Positions 5,491 to 12,347 of a stretch of 12,347 nt of DNA are shown here, piece by piece. Within the stretch, counting starts at the first letter, position 1. Every line of letters starts with the position of its first letter. The position numbers and the translations under genes are program-made. Under the pieces are notes generated by a model. The model was not told the origin of the DNA. It did no database searches and was given only the letters and a program-made list of their open reading frames with translations. Where the stretch lies: NCBI GenBank assembly GCA_043101635.1, contig JBICIE010000261.1:1-12347 (forward strand), read 5' to 3'. The stretch comes from CAYMJK01 sp043101635 (GTDB lineage: Bacteria; Planctomycetota; Phycisphaerae; Phycisphaerales; UBA1924).

Positions 5491-6375
5491 CTACCCCTGG
5501 CACCAGTCGCACCACACCGTCGCACGCTGGGCCAGCCGGCCTGAGGCCAGCGGCCGGCCGCACCCCAGGCATGGGGCTCCTGCCCGCCCGTAGACTCGCC
5601 GTCGTCTCTGATAGCCTCCAGGGCGCCCCTCGGCGTCCACGTAGTCCCGCAGCGTGCTCCCGCCCGCTCGGACCGCCGCCCGCAGCGTGGCCCGGATCGC
5701 CGCGGCCAGGGCGGCCGTCTCGCTCGTGGATAACTCCGAGGCCGTCCGGTCCGGACGCAGCCCGGCCCGGTGGCAGGCCTCGTCGGCGTAGATGTTCCCC
5801 ACGCCGGCGATCAGCCGCTGGTCGAGCAGGGCCGCCTTCAGCGGGCGCCGGGCGGCGCCGAGGGCCTCGCGGAGTTGCCCGGCCGTGATCGTGAGGGCGT
5901 CCGGGCCGAGCTGGTCCAGCCAGGCGTCGGCGGCGCCGGCGTCCCGGAAGATCCAGATTCCGCCGAACCGGCGCGGGTCGCGAAATAGCAGCCGCCGTGC
6001 GCCAGAGCTGGCCGACGCCAGCGTCCAGATGGCGTGCGTGTGGACCGGCAGCCGCCCTGCCGCCGGCGCCAGCAGAAGCTGCCCGGTCATCCCGAGGTGG
6101 ACCCCGATCGCCCGCCCCGAGGCGCCGCGGACAAGCAGCCGCTTCCCGCGCCGGTCGATGGCGCAGACCGTCTCGCCTTGCAGCAGGTCGGCCCGCGTCA
6201 GCCGGCGCGGCGCCGGCGCGCCACCGTGGGACCGCTGCCGTCCGAAGCCGCCCGGCGGATCCCCCGGCGCCGCGGCAACGTCGCGGCGCAGCAGCCGGGC
6301 TCGCGTGATGGTCGCGCCGAGCAGGCTCGCAGCGAGCGTTGCGCGCACGGTCTCGACTTCCGGCAACTCGGGCAC
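5491..6375 (-). CDS. mutM: Formamidopyrimidine-DNA glycosylase (Fpg/MutM)
   Basis: 294 residues, GTG at 6375, which places the catalytic Pro-Glu directly after the initiator as MPELPEVE. It excises oxidised purines such as 8-oxoguanine and nicks the abasic site by beta,delta-elimination. Visible family marks are RRGKRLL (75-81, catalytic-site lysine K78, equivalent to E. coli K57), HLGMTG (93-98), FRDPRRFG (131-138), GVGNIYADE (191-199, helix-two-turn-helix), GGSTLRDY (238-245) and VYGR (261-264). A C-terminal zinc finger has cysteines at 269, 272, 289 and 292. About 20 residues are inserted between residues 32 and 60 relative to E. coli MutM, Gly/Pro/Arg-rich. The start was chosen because Pro must follow the initiator; no Shine-Dalgarno is evident. 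It lies 115 bases after tadA on the same strand and ends against the DnaA boxes, with no T-run terminator seen. Confidence 0.96.
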   Translation of the reverse strand: MPELPEVETVRATLAASLLGATITRARLLRRDVAAAPGDPPGGFGRQRSHGGAPAPRRLTRADLLQGETVCAIDRRGKRLLVRGASGRAIGVHLGMTGQLLLAPAAGRLPVHTHAIWTLASASSGARRLLFRDPRRFGGIWIFRDAGAADAWLDQLGPDALTITAGQLREALGAARRPLKAALLDQRLIAGVGNIYADEACHRAGLRPDRTASELSTSETAALAAAIRATLRAAVRAGGSTLRDYVDAEGRPGGYQRRRRVYGRAGAPCLGCGRPLASGRLAQRATVWCDWCQG

Positions 6376-6411
6376 GCCGGGATGGTAAACCTTGAGTGAG
6401 GCGGCGCAGCG

Positions 6412-6425
6412 ACGATGCGCATCGT
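6412..6425. repeat. Perfect 14-base palindrome in the tadA-mutM gap
   Basis: ACGATGCGCATCGT reads the same on both strands, 37 bases upstream of the mutM GTG. It could be an operator for a dimeric regulator of mutM. The 115-base gap (6376-6490) otherwise shows a CGGCGGCCGCCG-type palindrome near 6460-6475 and no convincing promoter. Confidence 0.35.
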
Positions 6426-6490
6426 GCGGCCAGGCTTTCTCGCCAACCTCGCCGTGTTCTCGGCGGCGGCCGCCGTCGCGCTGCGATGGC

Positions 6491-7060
6491 TCACGGGCTC
6501 TTCTTGCCGCGCAGACTCCTGAAGAAGCTCTTGAGCAGCGCTCCGCACGCCTCCGCCTCGACGCCGCCGACCACCTCCGGCCGGTGATTCAGCCGCCGGT
6601 CCGCCAGCAGGTTGTACAGGCTGCCCGCGGCGCCCGCCTTCGGATCCATCGCCCCGAACACCACGCGCCCGATGCGCGCGTTGACGATCGCCCCGGCGCA
6701 CATGCAGCACGGCTCCAGCGTCACCACCAGCGTGCAGTGGTTCAGCCGCCAGTCGCCGGTCGCCAGCGCCGCTTCGCGCAGCGCGAGGATCTCCGCGTGT
6801 CCCAGCGGATCGCCATCGACCTCGCGCCGGTTGAACCCCTCCCCCAGCACGCGCCCGCTCGCCGTCTCGCAGATCACGCACCCGATCGGCGCCTCCCCCA
6901 GATCGCGCGCAGCGCCCGCAAGCCCCAGGGCCCGCGCCATCATCTGCTCGTCCAGTTCCGTCGCGCTTCCCAAAGCCGCCGGCGCCTGGCCGTGCGCCCT
7001 GCGCCCCATCGCGAGCCACACCGCCCACGGCGATCCTGCGCCCGTGCGCCGCACCGGCAT
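6491..7060 (-). CDS. tadA: tRNA-specific adenosine deaminase TadA
   Basis: 189 residues from ATG at 7060. It belongs to the zinc cytidine/adenosine deaminase family that converts A34 to inosine in tRNA-Arg(ACG), so one tRNA can read three codons. The active site is H88-A-E90, with E90 the proton shuttle, plus PCCMC with zinc ligands C118 and C121; GEAPIGCVI (55-63) and DPKAGAAGSLYNLL (139-152) are typical of TadA. About 36 residues precede the usual N-terminal helix (DEQMMARALGLA), so the N-terminus is longer than in E. coli. An internal ATG at 7009 is an alternative start. The 7060 ATG shares its A with the tatC stop (TGATG), and the GAGGAGGAG ending tatC serves as ribosome binding site, which indicates translational coupling. 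A GTG at 7063 is one codon further out. Confidence 0.95.
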   Translation of the reverse strand: MPVRRTGAGSPWAVWLAMGRRAHGQAPAALGSATELDEQMMARALGLAGAARDLGEAPIGCVICETASGRVLGEGFNRREVDGDPLGHAEILALREAALATGDWRLNHCTLVVTLEPCCMCAGAIVNARIGRVVFGAMDPKAGAAGSLYNLLADRRLNHRPEVVGGVEAEACGALLKSFFRSLRGKKSP

Positions 7061-8043
7061 CACTCCTCCTCCGGCCGCGGCCCGGCCACCCGCTCCGCCG
7101 GCAGCACCCGCGCCAGGATCAGTCCCAGCTCATACAGCAGATACAGGGGCATCGCCAGCACCATCATCGAGATCGGGTCCGCCGGCGTCAGGATCGCCCC
7201 CGCGATCGCGCAGCCCATCACCGCGTGCTTGCGGTACTTGCCCAGCGCCTTGGGATCCACGATCCCCGCCCATGTCAGCAGCAGCACCACGATCGGCGTC
7301 TGGAACGCGATCGCAAACGCCATCGCCAGGTGCAGGATCAGGCGCACGTACTCGCTGATCCGGTACTGCTGCACGATCCCCGCCGCCTTCGCCAGCGGGA
7401 TCGCCATGATCTCGATCCGGTTGCCGCGCGGCAGGGCGATCCGCAGCTCCCGCTGCACCGTGTTGATCCACATCGTCCCCGGCGGCGCCTGCTCGGGGTC
7501 CGCCTCCAGCATCGGCGGCGAAGTCGCCAGCGCCACGCCCTCCGGCAGCGGCGCCACGGGAACCTCCGGCGCCCCCACGCTCGTGCCGAAGCCGATGAAG
7601 AACGCCAGCACCACCGGCAGCATCACGAAGTACAGAAACAGACACGAGCACACGGTCATGAAGAAGCTCATCGGCGCCAGCAGATACGCGAAGCGCCGCT
7701 CCGAGCGGTACAGCCCCGGCGCCACGAACCGCCAGAGCTGCCAGATGATCCACGGGCTGCCCAGCAGCACCGCCGCCACCAGCGAGATGTACATGTAGCT
7801 GGCGAACGTCTCCAGCACGCCCGTCGCCTGCAGGTTCGGCGGCTGCCCCGCCGCCCGAAGCTGGCGCTGCACCGGCGCAATCAGCAGCGCCAGGATGTTC
7901 TTGGCCACCAGCAGCGACGGGATGAACACCGCCACCAGCCCCCCCAGCGCCAGGATCAGCCGGGCCCGCAACTCCTCCAGGTGGTCCCCCAGCGGCATGG
8001 AGGAAAACTGCTCGTGAGCGTCTCGGATGGAACGACTGGGCAC
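7060..8043 (-). CDS. tatC: Sec-independent translocase subunit TatC
   Basis: 327 residues from GTG at 8043, which has AGGGAG eight bases upstream. The later ATG at 7998, just before PLGDHLEELR, has no ribosome binding site. TatC is the six-span core of the twin-arginine translocon and binds the RR signal peptide. Conserved marks are HLEELR (21-26), FVAPGLYRSERR (106-117), AFAIAFQTP (242-250) and YRKHAV (270-275). Spans are about 29-50, 82-105, 120-150, 231-258, 272-288 and 290-312. Between spans 3 and 4 lies an extra segment of roughly 60-75 residues (about 153-228), Pro/Ala-rich then charged, where E. coli has only a short periplasmic loop. No tatA or tatB is adjacent. It is the first gene of tatC-tadA-mutM and divergent from the sigma gene. 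Confidence 0.95.
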   Translation of the reverse strand: MPSRSIRDAHEQFSSMPLGDHLEELRARLILALGGLVAVFIPSLLVAKNILALLIAPVQRQLRAAGQPPNLQATGVLETFASYMYISLVAAVLLGSPWIIWQLWRFVAPGLYRSERRFAYLLAPMSFFMTVCSCLFLYFVMLPVVLAFFIGFGTSVGAPEVPVAPLPEGVALATSPPMLEADPEQAPPGTMWINTVQRELRIALPRGNRIEIMAIPLAKAAGIVQQYRISEYVRLILHLAMAFAIAFQTPIVVLLLTWAGIVDPKALGKYRKHAVMGCAIAGAILTPADPISMMVLAMPLYLLYELGLILARVLPAERVAGPRPEEE

Positions 8044-8074
8044 GCGCGTGGCTCCCTGAGCGGGCTGCCGGTCT

Positions 8075-8100
8075 GAACCGGCCGGGCAGGACCGACGATA
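8075..8100 (+). promoter_or_regulatory. Possible ECF-type promoter upstream of the sigma gene
   Basis: GAACC (8075-8079), 16-base spacer, CGATA (8096-8100). GAAC at -35 and CG-T-A at -10 with this spacing resembles promoters read by many ECF sigma factors, so the sigma gene may activate itself. The -35 overlaps a small CCGGT/ACCGG hairpin (8068-8081). The 138-base gap 8044-8181 shows no better promoter for either direction. The match is short and could be chance. Confidence 0.35.
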
Positions 8101-8181
8101 GGAGATATCGGGCCGGATTCCCGGCGCCCGTTTCGCGACGGGCGGCCCACCCGGGCGCATCTCAGCAGTTGGAGGACCCGC

Positions 8182-8832
8182 GTGGAGCCGGATCTGGGCC
8201 GTCAGGGCGAGTCGCAGGGGCAGGTCGCAGCCGCCATGCGCGGCGATTGCGACGCCGTCCGCGCCGTCTGGGAACGCCACCGGCGCTGGGTCGCGGCCAT
8301 CCTGCTGGCCCACAAGCCCCGCGAGGTGGACCTCGACGACCTGCTCCAGGAGGTCGCCCTGACCTTCGTCCGCTCGATCACCGAGTTGCGGGCCGGCGCC
8401 GCACTCAAGCCCTGGCTGCGGACCGTGGCCATCAACGCCGCCCGGGCCGCCGGGCGCAAGGCCACCCGGCGCCGGCGCGACGGGATCGAGGGCCTCCCGG
8501 CCGAACCAGCCGGGGCCGGGGGCTCCGAGGAGGAGGTGCAGGTCAGCGAGGAGGCCCGGCGCCTGTTCGACCTGGCCATGGATCTGCCGGAGGGCTACCG
8601 CGAGCCGGTGCTGCTCCGATGCGTGCGGGGCATGAGCTACCGGTCCATCTCCGAGCTCATGGGCCTGCCGGAAACGACGATTGAGACGCGCATCGCCCGG
8701 GGCCGCCGGATGCTCCGCGAGCGCGTCGAGCTGGAGCAGCAGAAGCTGCAGACGCAGCGAGAGAGAGTGCGTGGGGGCCTGGAGCAGTCACGCCAGACTG
8801 CCGGTGAAGCCCGAGGTGCCAGTGATGCCTGA
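8182..8832 (+). CDS. RNA polymerase sigma factor, ECF-like sigma-70 family
   Basis: 216 residues, GTG at 8182 with GGAGG (8171-8175) six bases upstream. Region sigma-2 (about 20-98) contains VDLDDLLQEV (49-58), the core-binding part, and PWLRTVAINAAR (77-88), the -10 reading part. A basic Gly/Pro/Glu linker follows (92-120). Sigma-4 (about 125-182) contains LPEGYREPVLLRCVRGMSY (135-153) and the helix-turn-helix ISELMGLPETTIETRIARGRRMLR (156-179). The last 35 residues are a charged, Gln-rich helix-like tail not usual for the minimal ECF fold. The 3' end overlaps the next gene by eight bases. With no sigma-3 it belongs to group 4 (ECF). Its regulon cannot be read from the sequence; the next two genes suggest envelope sensing. 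Confidence 0.9.
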   Translation: MEPDLGRQGESQGQVAAAMRGDCDAVRAVWERHRRWVAAILLAHKPREVDLDDLLQEVALTFVRSITELRAGAALKPWLRTVAINAARAAGRKATRRRRDGIEGLPAEPAGAGGSEEEVQVSEEARRLFDLAMDLPEGYREPVLLRCVRGMSYRSISELMGLPETTIETRIARGRRMLRERVELEQQKLQTQRERVRGGLEQSRQTAGEARGASDA

Positions 8833-9445
8833 AGTGGACAAGGACATTCTGATCAGCCGCGTCGTCGATGACGAGGCCTCCCCCGAAGACTGGGCCCGGC
8901 TCAAGGCCCTGGCCGCCGAGGATTCGGCCATCTGGCGCGACCTCTTCGAGACCCAGCGGGCCCACGCCGAGCTTGCCAGCGCCGTCGACCGCGAACTCTC
9001 GGTCGCCGAGTACATCGACGCCCCGGTGCAGGATCACCTGACCATCCAGCTCACCGACCGGGTGCGGCGCGGGCTCTCCTGGGCCGGCTGGGCCGCCGCC
9101 GCGGCCGTCGCCCTGGCCTGGGTCGGCCTGGGCCCCACCGCGGGCGATCAGGGACCCGCCCGGGCCGAGCTGAGCCCCACCGACTACCTCCAGCGCTACC
9201 TCGAGACGGGGCGCCAGGAGGGCCTGGTGCAGGGCGAGGCCCCGGCCAAGACGCTCATCAGCGCCCAGCCCGCTCCCGGCGGCGCGGGCTTCGAGGTCAT
9301 CTACATCCGCCAGATCGTCGAGCGGGCCGTCGTCAACGACCTCTACCAGATCGGCTCCGACGACGCCGGCAACCCCCGCCCCATCCGGGTCCGCATGAAC
9401 GCCACCCCGCCCAACGCCGCCCAGCGCAGCTCCGACCCGTGGTAG
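8825..9445 (+). CDS. Single-span membrane protein, probable anti-sigma factor
   Basis: 206 residues, ATG at 8825 with GAGG (8813-8816) eight bases upstream, overlapping the sigma gene's end by eight bases. An acidic N-terminal part (1-80; ILISRVVDDEASPEDWARLKAL) resembles the short cytoplasmic helical domain of anti-sigma factors. One span follows (about 84-104, Trp/Ala-rich). The C-terminal part (105-206) would lie outside the membrane and was not recognised. The protein has no cysteine at all, so it is not a zinc-binding (ZAS) anti-sigma. Overlap with the sigma gene and the topology support regulation by membrane sequestration; this is inference. The ATG was preferred over a GTG at 8804 because of the spacing to GAGG. 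A 116-base gap (9446-9561) with no visible gene or clear promoter separates it from the PDZ gene, so the three may form one operon. Confidence 0.65.
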   Translation: MPEVDKDILISRVVDDEASPEDWARLKALAAEDSAIWRDLFETQRAHAELASAVDRELSVAEYIDAPVQDHLTIQLTDRVRRGLSWAGWAAAAAVALAWVGLGPTAGDQGPARAELSPTDYLQRYLETGRQEGLVQGEAPAKTLISAQPAPGGAGFEVIYIRQIVERAVVNDLYQIGSDDAGNPRPIRVRMNATPPNAAQRSSDPW

Positions 9446-9561
9446 GAGTTTTGTGACGGAAGCCGCCCGCCGCGGCGCCCTCGTGTATGAGCGCCCGGCG
9501 CGGGCGCAGCACGCAAGTTCGTTCCAGTCGATCTCCCCAATCGATTTCCGGAGCACCAGCC

Positions 9562-11007
9562 ATGATTACCAGCATGCAACAGATTCTCAGCGCCCTGCCC
9601 GGCGCCTCCGCCGTCGCCGCTCTCGTGGCCGCCGCCGGCGTTGCCGCCCCCGCCCTCGGCCCGGATGAGTGCCAGACCGCCGGCCAGACCCAGTGCGAGC
9701 AGGCCGTCACAGTCCTGTCCGCCGGCGATTTCGAGGCGCGCCCGCACGCGGGCGACCACGGTGTCATGATCGTCCGCACCAGCGGCGCTCAGCCCGAGGG
9801 CAAGAGCGCCACCGGGCAGCACACCTACATCAAGGTCGTCCAGAAGGATGACAGCGGCGCCTACGAGCTGATCATCGAAGATGGCCAGCCGCATGCCACG
9901 GTCAACGGCAAGGCTGTGTCGAAGAAGCAGATCAAGCAGGTCGAAGATGGCGTGTGGGTTATCTGCGACGAGCACGGCGAGCCGCTCACGAAGTTCCACG
10001 TCGGCGCCGCCGGCCCCGGCATCGCGGTGTGGACCGGCGACGACGGCCTCAAGGTCGAGCGCCAGCTCAACGTCGCCCCGCAGATGCGCCTGCACATGCA
10101 GCCCGAGGTCCGCGTCAGTCCGCAGGACTTCGCCTTCGCCACCACGCAGGTCGAGCCGCCGAAGACCATGCTCGGCGTCGTGATGATCGAGCCGCCGCAG
10201 GCCGTTGCCGAGCATCTCGGCGTCGACAGCGGCAAGGCCGTCCTGCTCGACCGCGTCATCGAGGAGCTGCCCGCCGCCCGCGCCGGGCTCAAGAGCGGCG
10301 ACATCATCGTCAAGGTCGAGGGGGCTCCCGACGCCTCCGCCGAGGCCATCCGCAAGGTCCTCCGCGAGAAGACCCCCGGCGACGAACTCAAGGTCCAGGT
10401 GCTCCGCCACGGCGAGAAGAAGTCCTTCACCATCGAGCTGAAGGCCTTCGACGCCGCCAGGCTCGGACGCGCCGAGACCGCCACCATCGAGGACTTCCAG
10501 TTCACGCCCCAGCAGCAGACCTGGCTTGCCGCGCCAGGCGCCGGCCATCTCAGCGGCCTCAGCGCCGAGACGCGCAAGCAGATGGAGCACGCCCTTCAGG
10601 CCCTGAAGGAGGCTGAGAAGCAGGCCACCGGCGAGGCCCGCAAGGCCCAGCAGCAGGCCCGCAAGGCGATCGAGCAGTTCGTGAGCGCCCTGGAGCAGAT
10701 GGAGAAGGAGGGCCTGACCACCACCGACGCCATGCGGGGCGATCTCGGCCAGTGGTTCCGCCAGTTCGAGCAGAACGCCATGGTCCTCGGCGACAAGCCG
10801 GGCATGGTCTTCACCCTGCCAAAGGAAAACTTCGTCTGGCGAAACCAGGATGGCAACTTCCAGGTAGAAGTTCAGACCGAGTCCGATGAAAGCGGCGCCG
10901 GCGAGATCCGAAAGACCGAGGACACCGACGCCCGCCTCCAGGCCCTCTCCGAGCGCCTGGAGCGGATCGAGAAGCTCCTGGAGAAGCTGACCCGGGACGA
11001 CAACTGA
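9562..11007 (+). CDS. Exported PDZ-domain and coiled-coil protein
   Basis: 481 residues from ATG at 9562, with GGAG (9550-9553) eight bases upstream; an in-frame ATG at 9487 adds 25 Arg/Ser-rich residues and is less likely. Residues 1-33 look like a signal peptide (Ala/Val-rich core, weak basic N-region). Residues about 85-150 hold a beta-rich segment with YELIIEDGQ and VNGKAVSKKQIKQVEDG. A PDZ domain covers about 202-294 (MLGVVMIEPP; AARAGLKSGDIIVKVEG; LREKTPGDELKVQVLRHGEKKSFTIEL). A long charged helix (333-383) is rich in Lys/Glu/Ala/Gln, and a leucine heptad helix (455-478) closes the chain. No Ser/His/Asp protease domain is present, so it is not an HtrA-type protease but a PDZ scaffold or sensor. 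Two cysteines (36, 45) sit near the mature N-terminus and a third at 135. Its place behind sigma and anti-sigma genes suggests a sensing role; this is inference. Confidence 0.75.
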   Translation: MITSMQQILSALPGASAVAALVAAAGVAAPALGPDECQTAGQTQCEQAVTVLSAGDFEARPHAGDHGVMIVRTSGAQPEGKSATGQHTYIKVVQKDDSGAYELIIEDGQPHATVNGKAVSKKQIKQVEDGVWVICDEHGEPLTKFHVGAAGPGIAVWTGDDGLKVERQLNVAPQMRLHMQPEVRVSPQDFAFATTQVEPPKTMLGVVMIEPPQAVAEHLGVDSGKAVLLDRVIEELPAARAGLKSGDIIVKVEGAPDASAEAIRKVLREKTPGDELKVQVLRHGEKKSFTIELKAFDAARLGRAETATIEDFQFTPQQQTWLAAPGAGHLSGLSAETRKQMEHALQALKEAEKQATGEARKAQQQARKAIEQFVSALEQMEKEGLTTTDAMRGDLGQWFRQFEQNAMVLGDKPGMVFTLPKENFVWRNQDGNFQVEVQTESDESGAGEIRKTEDTDARLQALSERLERIEKLLEKLTRDDN

Positions 11008-11079
11008 CTCTTGCGGCGGCGCGACCGCGGGAACCCTCCCCTGCCCCACCCGCGGCGCCCGCCAGCACGAACCTCCCCG

Positions 11080-11119
11080 CCGCCGGGGCGTGATCGAACG
11101 CCTCGGCGGTGTCTTTTTT
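11080..11119 (+). terminator. Strong intrinsic terminator after the PDZ gene
   Basis: CCGCCGGGGCGT (11080-11091) pairs with ACGCCTCGGCGG (11098-11109): 12 pairs, one of them G-T, around a GATCGA loop. It is followed by TGTC and six T (11114-11119). It closes the sigma / anti-sigma / PDZ run and separates it from the ATPase gene. This is the clearest Rho-independent terminator in the window. Confidence 0.9.
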
Positions 11120-11159
11120 GCCGCGACGATCGCAGGTCGGCCCCGCCGAGACCGATCCG

Positions 11160-11205
11160 TACAATGCCACCGGCCCGATCCGGCGGCCGCGACTTCGAAC
11201 GGAGG
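11160..11205 (+). promoter_or_regulatory. -10 element and ribosome binding site of the MoxR-type gene
   Basis: TACAAT (11160-11165) is a good -10 element placed just after the terminator, with no clear -35 (11137-11142 reads TCGGCC). Transcription would begin near 11172. GGAGG (11201-11205) lies ten bases before the ATG at 11216. Together they support an independent transcript for the ATPase. Confidence 0.5.
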
Positions 11206-11215
11206 CGATCCACGC

Positions 11216-12267
<1,052 letters not shown>

Positions 12268-12268
<1 letters not shown>

Positions 12269-12298
12269 GGAGCCCCGAGCGCAAGCTCGGGGGTTCCC
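12268..12298 (+). terminator. GCAA-tetraloop hairpin after the MoxR-type gene
   Basis: CCCCGAGC (12273-12280) and GCTCGGGG (12285-12292) pair perfectly around GCAA. The stem extends outward with GGGAG (12268-12272) against TTCCC (12294-12298) past one bulged G. It starts on the last base of the stop codon and ends TTCCCTC, giving a plausible but T-poor terminator. Its first 16 bases (12270-12285) recur exactly at 151-166. Confidence 0.65.
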
Positions 12299-12329
12299 TC
12301 TGGCGGTTGCGCGTTCGGGTGCGCACTGG

Positions 12330-12347
12330 CCCCCGAGCTTGCGCTCG
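12330..12347 (-). repeat. Inverted partial copy of the GCAA hairpin, cut by the window edge
   Basis: CCCCCGAGC-TTGC-GCTCG is the reverse complement of the hairpin at 12273-12292, 37 bases to its right. On the minus strand the loop reads GCAA, so this copy would serve a leftward transcript. That predicts a minus-strand gene ending just beyond the window, or a REP/BIME-type inverted pair. Confidence 0.55.

Noticed and set aside
3663..5888. Long plus-strand open frame (741 codons) across dnaA and the origin region
   Set aside because: It overlaps dnaA in another frame, is nearly all Ser/Pro/Arg/Thr/Ala with no domain, and results from the high GC bias that removes stop codons.
6415..6522. Small plus-strand ORF of 35 codons with a hydrophobic centre (FLANLAVFSAAAAVALRWL)
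   Set aside because: It starts inside a palindrome, lacks a well-placed ribosome binding site, overlaps the tadA 3' end antisense and has no recognisable relatives; chance is likelier than a real small membrane protein.
8044..8313. 90-residue N-terminal extension of tatC
   Set aside because: It would run antisense into the sigma gene's start and is not TatC-like; the GTG at 8043 has a ribosome binding site.

Overview
The window is GC-rich, densely coding bacterial chromosome, most likely from a planctomycete of the Phycisphaerae type. The best taxonomic clue is the fragment at the left edge: two EF-hand-like repeats sharing FDFLAF, ending in Phe-Ala-Ala-Gly-Cys. This is the GC-type dockerin anchor known mainly from Phycisphaerales secreted proteins. 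Other genes fit this loosely: an RicT/PSP1 protein with a poly-arginine tail, a TatC with an enlarged loop, and an ECF sigma / membrane protein / PDZ cluster. The assignment is inference, because no rRNA or long marker is present. I see no tRNA, rRNA, insertion sequence, prophage or CRISPR.

Layout. (1) 1-148: 3' end of a secreted-protein gene, followed at 148-243 by a nested inverted repeat. (2) 416-1789: ricT, converging with and overlapping by 10 bases a minus-strand TVP38/VTT membrane protein gene (1780-2577). (3) 2727-3638: a metallo-beta-lactamase-fold RNase Z resembling the short plant enzymes, divergent from the VTT gene. (4) 3809-5137: dnaA, with a promoter that has a DnaA-box-like site between its -35 and -10. 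It is followed by a 353-base non-coding stretch (5138-5490) with hairpins and, at its far end, a tight cluster of DnaA boxes; this is the candidate replication origin. (5) 5491-8043, minus strand: tatC -> tadA (stop and start share a base) -> mutM. (6) 8182-11007, plus strand: ECF-type sigma factor, an overlapping one-span membrane protein that is the likely anti-sigma factor, and an exported PDZ/coiled-coil protein. This run is closed by a strong intrinsic terminator at 11080-11119. (7) 11216-12268: a MoxR-type AAA+ ATPase, followed by a GCAA-loop hairpin and an inverted partial copy of it at the window edge.

How the genes work together. The middle is housekeeping: replication initiation (DnaA and origin), tRNA 3' processing (RNase Z), tRNA wobble editing (TadA), base-excision repair (MutM) and folded-protein export (TatC). 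The sigma / membrane protein / PDZ run looks like a signalling unit in which an exported PDZ protein could report on envelope state; this is the least characterised part of the window. The sequences at the two ends of the window belong to the same palindrome family, in forward-plus-inverted pairs. They suggest a dispersed REP/BIME-like intergenic element that also acts as a terminator.
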